Shown piece after piece: positions 20,610 through 25,518 of a stretch of 25,518 nucleotides of DNA. The notes beneath the pieces are model-generated. The model was not told where the DNA came from. It worked only from the letters and a program-made list of their open reading frames with translations, and did not search any database. Both the position numbers and the translations under genes were made by a program. Each line of letters opens with the position of its first letter. Position 1 is the first letter of the stretch. Origin of the DNA: Collodictyon triciliatum (taxonomy: Eukaryota > CRuMs); NCBI GenBank assembly GCA_043381765.1, contig JBHJMP010001042.1, forward strand, positions 1 to 25,518, written 5' to 3'.

Positions 20610-20707
20610 GATAAAAGATAAAAGATAAAAGATAAAAGATAAAAGATAAAAGATAAAAGATAAAAGATAAAAGATAAAAGATAAAAGATAAAAGATAAAA
20701 GATAAAA
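20610..20707 (+). repeat. heptanucleotide microsatellite (GATAAAA)14
   Basis: Fourteen uninterrupted copies of GATAAAA make up exactly 98 bp. It lies about 120 bp upstream of the sulfotransferase start codon, in its presumed promoter or 5'UTR (minus strand CTTTTAT repeats). Confidence 0.95.
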
Positions 20708-21781
20708 TTAAATTAAAAAACAATTTAGTTGTGAAGCACTTTATTTTAATTCTATCCTTTTGATTGAGTGGACCATGAAACAAGAAAGTCGAACCGCTAT
20801 GATACTTTATCATTAAAAAGAACTAAGCTCATAACTTGATGTTAACGATCCAGATGTCCGAAAACTTTTTCACATATTGGCGGCATTATATTATTGCCTT
20901 TGTTATTGATATTGATATTGATACTTTTATTTTTATTATAATTACTGTCATCATTAATGCTAAGGCGATCAAGGTGCGTGCTATAGTTCTTCGGAGTGTT
21001 TTGTTCAGGCTCTTTGGTGTGGGCGATTCGGCGCGAGCCATGGAGCACGCTTGGATGAATGCTGGATTTGGGGCAGAAAATCTCGCTATGAAGAGTATAT
21101 TGCTCTTCTCTGCATGTGGAATATATTTTTTTAAAACAAAATATTCATATTTGTACCATCTAGGCACATATAAAAAATACTATATACATATTGATATTAA
21201 AATTAGTATATTTATAAGACAATTAGTGCGCTAGGGTTTTCCAGGAGGCGCTATGAGAAGACACTACTGTTGAGAGGCAAGCACCGGAAAGAAGTCAGTG
21301 ATAGCGAGTCGGTCAGGCGGGCGACCCAACTGATTGGTTGTCTGCGTGGGTAGCAGGGGTTGGATATGCTGCGGGAGATATCGCACGACACATTACCACA
21401 TCTCTCTTTGCTTGCGGTCAGAGTAGCGAAGAATGCGAGCGTGTTTCAGCAGACTGTTCAGGAAGCTGTATTGCACGAGGCTCTCAAGCCTGGACGCATT
21501 GATTTCTCGTTCGGGTGAATCATTATAGCGAGAGAATGCACGCACACTCCATAAGGACCACTGTATATGTCCCCTTGTGACTGTCCAGAGTATTCTAGAG
21601 TCGTGGGTCATTTGGTATTGTGCGCCAAACAGGATGTCAGACGCGCTGAGTCGGCTGGAAGCAGAATCAAGCTCAGAGAGAATCTTGTGAGTAGATTCTG
21701 TCACTTTTTTAGCCATAGAGCACAGCACTGCACTTGTTATAGTCATTTTGATTTTATGGATAGTTTATTGCGTTGGTTCAT
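20708..21781. other. unresolved region with coding-like stretches on both strands
   Basis: Two patches, about 20970-21110 and 21240-21700, are distinctly less AT-rich than their surroundings. The minus strand has a 117-codon frame at 21746-21393 (containing TESTHKILSELDSASSRLSA). The plus strand has shorter frames (for example containing DMLREISHDTLPHLSLLAV and LSRLEAESSSERIL, the latter followed by a GTGAGT donor at 21687). Neither reading gives a complete, phase-consistent gene, and I recognise no domain. The minus frame would begin only 35 bp after the BBS1 stop, making an independent minus-strand gene unlikely. A small convergent + strand gene overlapping the BBS1 3' end is possible. Confidence 0.35.
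21764..21769 (-). terminator. polyadenylation signal of BBS1
   Basis: TTTATT on the + strand reads AATAAA in the BBS1 transcript. It lies only about 13 nt after the BBS1 stop codon, so the 3'UTR would be very short. Confidence 0.4.
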
Positions 21782-24700
21782 CTACTCAAAGACAAGCTCG
21801 GAGACAGGGATGTTGACAATGGCTGTAATGAGTGGGACAGAGCTGCGCGAAGAAATGATATGAACACGAACAATATCAGACGCCCCATTCTCATCCAAGC
21901 TCGTGATAGATGCTTCAAACTGGTAAGGAAGTTTAGGTGCCAATGCTGGAAGCTACGGATGAAGGGGGAGTAATTGATCAATACCCAATTGGTTAAAAAA
22001 GAAAGGAATAAGTTTTAGATATAAGGTACCCTTCCCCTTTCAAAAAATGCATGGTAGAAAAAGTTGATAGTGGAAACATAGAAATAATATCAACAGACAA
22101 GCTTACTTGGATGATGGACTTGTCCATCTTGTAAAGTACTGCATTGTATAAAAATCCAACAAGAATGTCTTGAACGGTTTTGCTTGTTGTATTTGTCAAA
22201 GATAGTTTGATTTTAAAGAGCGGCCCATAACCGTGAACCTGCAATTGGTACAAGTAATCCATCATTATCTTCATTTTTTTTTTAAGTAAACGAGGGTTCC
22301 CGTACGATTCAAAAGGGAAAAGGAAGAGAAAAAACATGAAAAAGTGATGTTAACCTGCGCAGTTAGTTTCAGGCTGTTTGTTGTGACTGACGATGCTTGA
22401 CCCTGGCCATCTGTTAGCACTTTGACATATGCACGTGCTGTGGCCAAACGCATCTTCAAAAGGTCTCGCTGGAATGTATTGTGCATGTCTATCCAGTTGT
22501 AAGGTTGTTCGGTTATACGAAAAAATCGAGATAGATGGTGTGATTTGATATCAAATACATCTGCTCATACTAACCAACAGCGATGTCCCGCTCTCGTTGT
22601 GTCTGTTCCACGTACAATTTTGTTTTCTTTGGGATGTTAAGCGGAATATCCTAATTTGCATTAAAAGAAAGTTATATATTATGGTACGAGAATTAAAAAA
22701 AAAAGTTTACGAAACAATCCCCGGATGGTAAGAAACGGCGAGATTCCTTGCGTATGTAAGCTATTCTATCACCTGTTCTGGCGGTGGGCCTGGAGGACCG
22801 AGTGTGGTGTTAAGGTTTGCAGCGCGTGATAAGATTTTCACGGCCAGTCCGCCTGATCGGTATATCATGATTAGCGCATGGTCTTCTCGGCCATATCTGC
22901 CAAACTTCATGGCGGTCACAGGCTCCTGTGAACAGAAGATAAAAAAGCATAGAGCGAGTCAGCTAGAGTTTGCAAATGGTGGTTCCTAAAGTGATCAAAT
23001 ATTTACATCAAATTTGAAGCTTGATATCATGTTCCTAGTGCGGGATTGAGGCAAATGATTAGGTTAGGAGGGCGGTTTGATACATATTAAATAACGAGAA
23101 AAACAAAAAGCTTATGTTGTTAAAACCTCTCGTTGAATAGTCTGATTTCGCCGTCTGACAAGGCCACCATCAAGACACGATAATTCCTGGCTTTGGAATA
23201 GAGCACCTCCATGTTCGATATAGGGGTGGTGAAGTAGGTAGAAAATGTCTTCTTTCCCTAATAAATCGAAAAAGTTTATGTAAAGGGGGTTGACCACAAC
23301 AATCCAGTATTCCTTTATTCTTCTCATAGAGCGATTATGGTAATAATCAAGTTAGCGTATAGAATTATACAAAATAGATTATTTAAAACTAAGTTTCTGT
23401 CGAGTACGATGATATCATTACCTTGATGTGATAGCAATTCAAGACATTGTTCATGCACCCGACATATATCCACTTATCAATACGGACGAGACCGCACGGC
23501 TGGGCTTCCAGTTGAATTACCACAGACATCAACTCACCATTCTGAGATACATACCGTGTTAATGTCATGTGAGTGACGTAATTGAGATCATTTGCATCGA
23601 TTTTTTTTAGAATAAAATGAATAGAATCTATCTATAGAAAAGTCGCCCATATCGATGGGTTGATGTCCCACCTTAATCGTGTAGACATTTCCATCCCTGC
23701 AAGCTACCACAATACGGTACTCTACGTCATAAAGGCCAGTAATGCCAAGGAAAGCAGGCACGCCTCTCAATATCACCTATGATATTCAGGGAAATATTTC
23801 TCAGTTTACCTCATACCAGAACAAATGTATTTCAACCATTCAATTGTAACAGAAATTAGTAGTTTTTGAGCTAAGATGATTGTAAATATATGTTAAAGAA
23901 ATCGAATGGTGATCATTATAATATTTTACAGTGCTTCGCCAATTGAGAATAATTGATTGTTAATAATGACCTTGTTTAAAATTGTTGAGCCGTTTGGAGC
24001 AAGGATAAGAACATCACGACTTTCTGTTCCAACTACAAGCATCCCGATGGAATCCTCCTCCTCCATATTTTTTTTCAGCACTTCCATGCATGTTATTACT
24101 GTCTGTAGGTATCCACATAATAGGAAGTGTTAGACATAGGCAGTCAGAAATCATAGATGAAAAATATTCCTTAAATAAAGTCATCTTTCGTAACATTATT
24201 AAATCCTAACTTGCTGGACGAGGGGGAGCTGTTTTCGGGTGACAAGATACTCTTCAGCTTCACGATGGTCATCGAAGGCAAGAGCATCCAACGACCGCGA
24301 TGTAAGTGACGAGTTTTTCTCCTTTAACTCATTCAGGACTTCCAACGCTCGGGATGGGGTGATTTTGTCGTACCTCAAATCCTGCCAAATACCTTCTTCT
24401 CGGGAATCAATGGGCTATATTTGAAACGAATATCAAGATAACCTCTCTTCTTTTTTTTTTTTTTTTTAAGCTTCCTTCACTGAGACTTAAATTTAATTAA
24501 ATGGCATTATGAAATGCTTCATGTTTGTTCGAGATTCTCACCAGAGAGGGCAGCGTGAACTTGAAGAAGGGCCTCATATTTCGATAGATATAGATATACG
24601 GACCACTGGCAACAGCAACCGCAGGGGTGTGTGGAACTTGATTGTCCATATAGTATGTACACAAGGCGCATGGGATTTCCATCAAGGCACTCTCTGAGGC

Positions 24701-25253
24701 CAAACTGGTTCCTGAAGCAATCGCATAAGATTTAAGAGATGAACTGTACATATTCATTCTAGGAATATAAGTGCACTGTAATCCCTTGAATTACATGGCC
24801 ATCGTAAATATTATTTCATATATCCAGTTGATGATACATATATATCTATTGATGGAATTCGAGTATTGAAAACCAATTGAATATATTTTTTTATTGTTAT
24901 TATCCGTGTAATTTGCTCATTCCTCTTAAAGGCGTGTATTTTGTTATCAAGTTGATGGCAACCTTTGAAGACTTTCAGCTTTCGATCGAGAGTCGCTACA
25001 AGGAGTCGGTGCTCTCCATCAGCAAGGAGGTCTGTGGTGGATACTCCCTTGGAAAATGCTTGAAGATTACACAACTGAATCAAGTAATTAGACGAGGTTC
25101 AGTATTTCATTCAGAAAGGCCACAGGCGCGATGTTAAGCGATATATTAAAACTATGTGCCAAAGGAAAAAAAAATTCTTTCAGTTGATTCTCCTGTTGTT
25201 AAGCTATTTTTACTCACTGGGTCGTTCCACGCATTGAGCCATTGATGGTGATT
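21782..25253 (-). CDS. BBS1: BBS1, BBSome subunit, 14 exons, 5' end incomplete
   Basis: BBS1 is a beta-propeller subunit of the BBSome, which moves membrane proteins in and out of cilia with the ARL6 GTPase. Exons on the minus strand are about 25253-25218, 25074-24963, 24711-24542, 24414-24211, 24102-23971, 23776-23672, 23541-23422, 23257-23127, 23034-23007, 22925-22773, 22650-22575, 22488-22355, 22238-22107 and 21952-21782 (TAG). All introns are GT-AG and phases match. Signatures in order: QWLNAWNDP; AVAVASGPYIYIYRNMRPFF; the TVIT exon followed by LVVGTESRDVLIL; YDVEYRIVVACRDGNVY; LEAQPCGLVRIDKWIYVGC; MKFGRYGREDHALIM; GPPGPPPEQ; KKTKLYVEQTQRERD; a GAE-like C-terminal domain (VHGYGPLFKIKLSL, ENGASDIVRVHI). 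About 555 residues are encoded from exon 2 on; human BBS1 is 593 aa. No in-frame ATG is found before the WLNAW exon, so the start lies in an unseen upstream exon or beyond the window. Confidence 0.93.
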
Positions 25254-25371
25254 CTTTACATTATTTACCAGTTTAATTAATAGTGGGTTATTATAGGTTG
25301 TCAAGTAACATAATTACTGTATGAAATCCGAAGAGAACGCCAATAATCTTCGGAAAATATAAATAGTAAGA

Positions 25372-25518
25372 AGAAAGGTGAAAGAGAAAAAAGAGAGAGA
25401 AAAAGAGAGAGAAAAAGAGAGAGAAAAAGAGAGAGAAAAAGAGAGAGAGAAAAAAGAAGAAGAAAAAAGAGAGAGAGAAAGAGAGAGAAAAAGAGAGAGA
25501 GAAAAAAGAAGAAAAAAA
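25372..25518 (+). repeat. polypurine (GAGA/AAAAAG) low-complexity tract at window end
   Basis: About 145 bp contain almost only A and G, built of GAGAGAAAAA-type units of varying length, running to the last base. On the BBS1 strand it is a CT-rich tract upstream of the gene, either promoter DNA or part of an intron. It probably explains why the sequence ends here. Confidence 0.92.

Noticed and set aside
20610-20707. CRISPR-like regular repeat
   Set aside because: The units are 7 bp, contiguous and without spacers, and the genome is eukaryotic; it is a simple microsatellite.
20607-20813. Minus-strand frame with repeated SFIFYLL units
   Set aside because: It is translation of the (GATAAAA)14 microsatellite; there is no gene structure.
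24877-25137. Plus-strand 86-codon frame near the right end
   Set aside because: It is antisense to BBS1 exon 2 and its intron, where the minus-strand reading is secure.

Overview
This is a nuclear eukaryotic window from a flagellated organism. Genes are interrupted by spliceosomal introns (GT-AG, plus one probable GC-AG), intergenic DNA is AT-rich with many microsatellites, and TAA, TAG and TGA all serve as stops, so the code is standard. The gene content is major vault protein (MVP), a single-LIM protein, a uronyl/heparan-sulfate-2-O-sulfotransferase-like enzyme and the BBSome subunit BBS1. This suggests a flagellate protist or zoosporic lineage, perhaps near the opisthokonts (unicellular holozoan or zoosporic fungus). 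No ribosomal or mitochondrial marker is present to settle this.

Layout. 247-675 (-): two-exon single-LIM protein of 90 aa. 676-2126: divergent intergenic region with a TATA box and a probable 5'UTR intron for the next gene. 2127-5145 (+): MVP, three exons, 842 aa, strongly GC-biased. 5146-6009: MVP 3' region with polyadenylation signals. 6010-14736 (+): one very intron-rich gene, 29 visible exons joined in consistent phase, interrupted by a 475-N assembly gap; it encodes a protein of at least about 1290 aa with a disordered N-terminus, coiled coils and a C-terminal EF-hand, and I cannot name it. 15833-17559 (+): three-exon, 480-aa unrecognised protein in a second GC-rich island. 18478-20487 (-): two-exon 2-O-sulfotransferase-like protein, 606 aa. 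20488-21781: repeat-rich stretch with coding-like sequence I cannot assign. 21782 to about 25253 (-): BBS1, 14 exons recovered, with the 5' end missing or unresolved near the window end, which is a long polypurine tract.

The genes do not form an operon or an obvious functional cluster. BBS1 is the only clearly ciliary gene; the EF-hand/coiled-coil gene could be ciliary but nothing in the sequence proves it. The strongest oddities are a stopless 222-nt GC-AG intron in MVP, a 37-nt intron in the EF-hand gene, a G-quadruplex-prone tract in the sulfotransferase pre-mRNA, and the marked difference in base composition between genes. I found no mobile element, CRISPR array, rRNA or tRNA.
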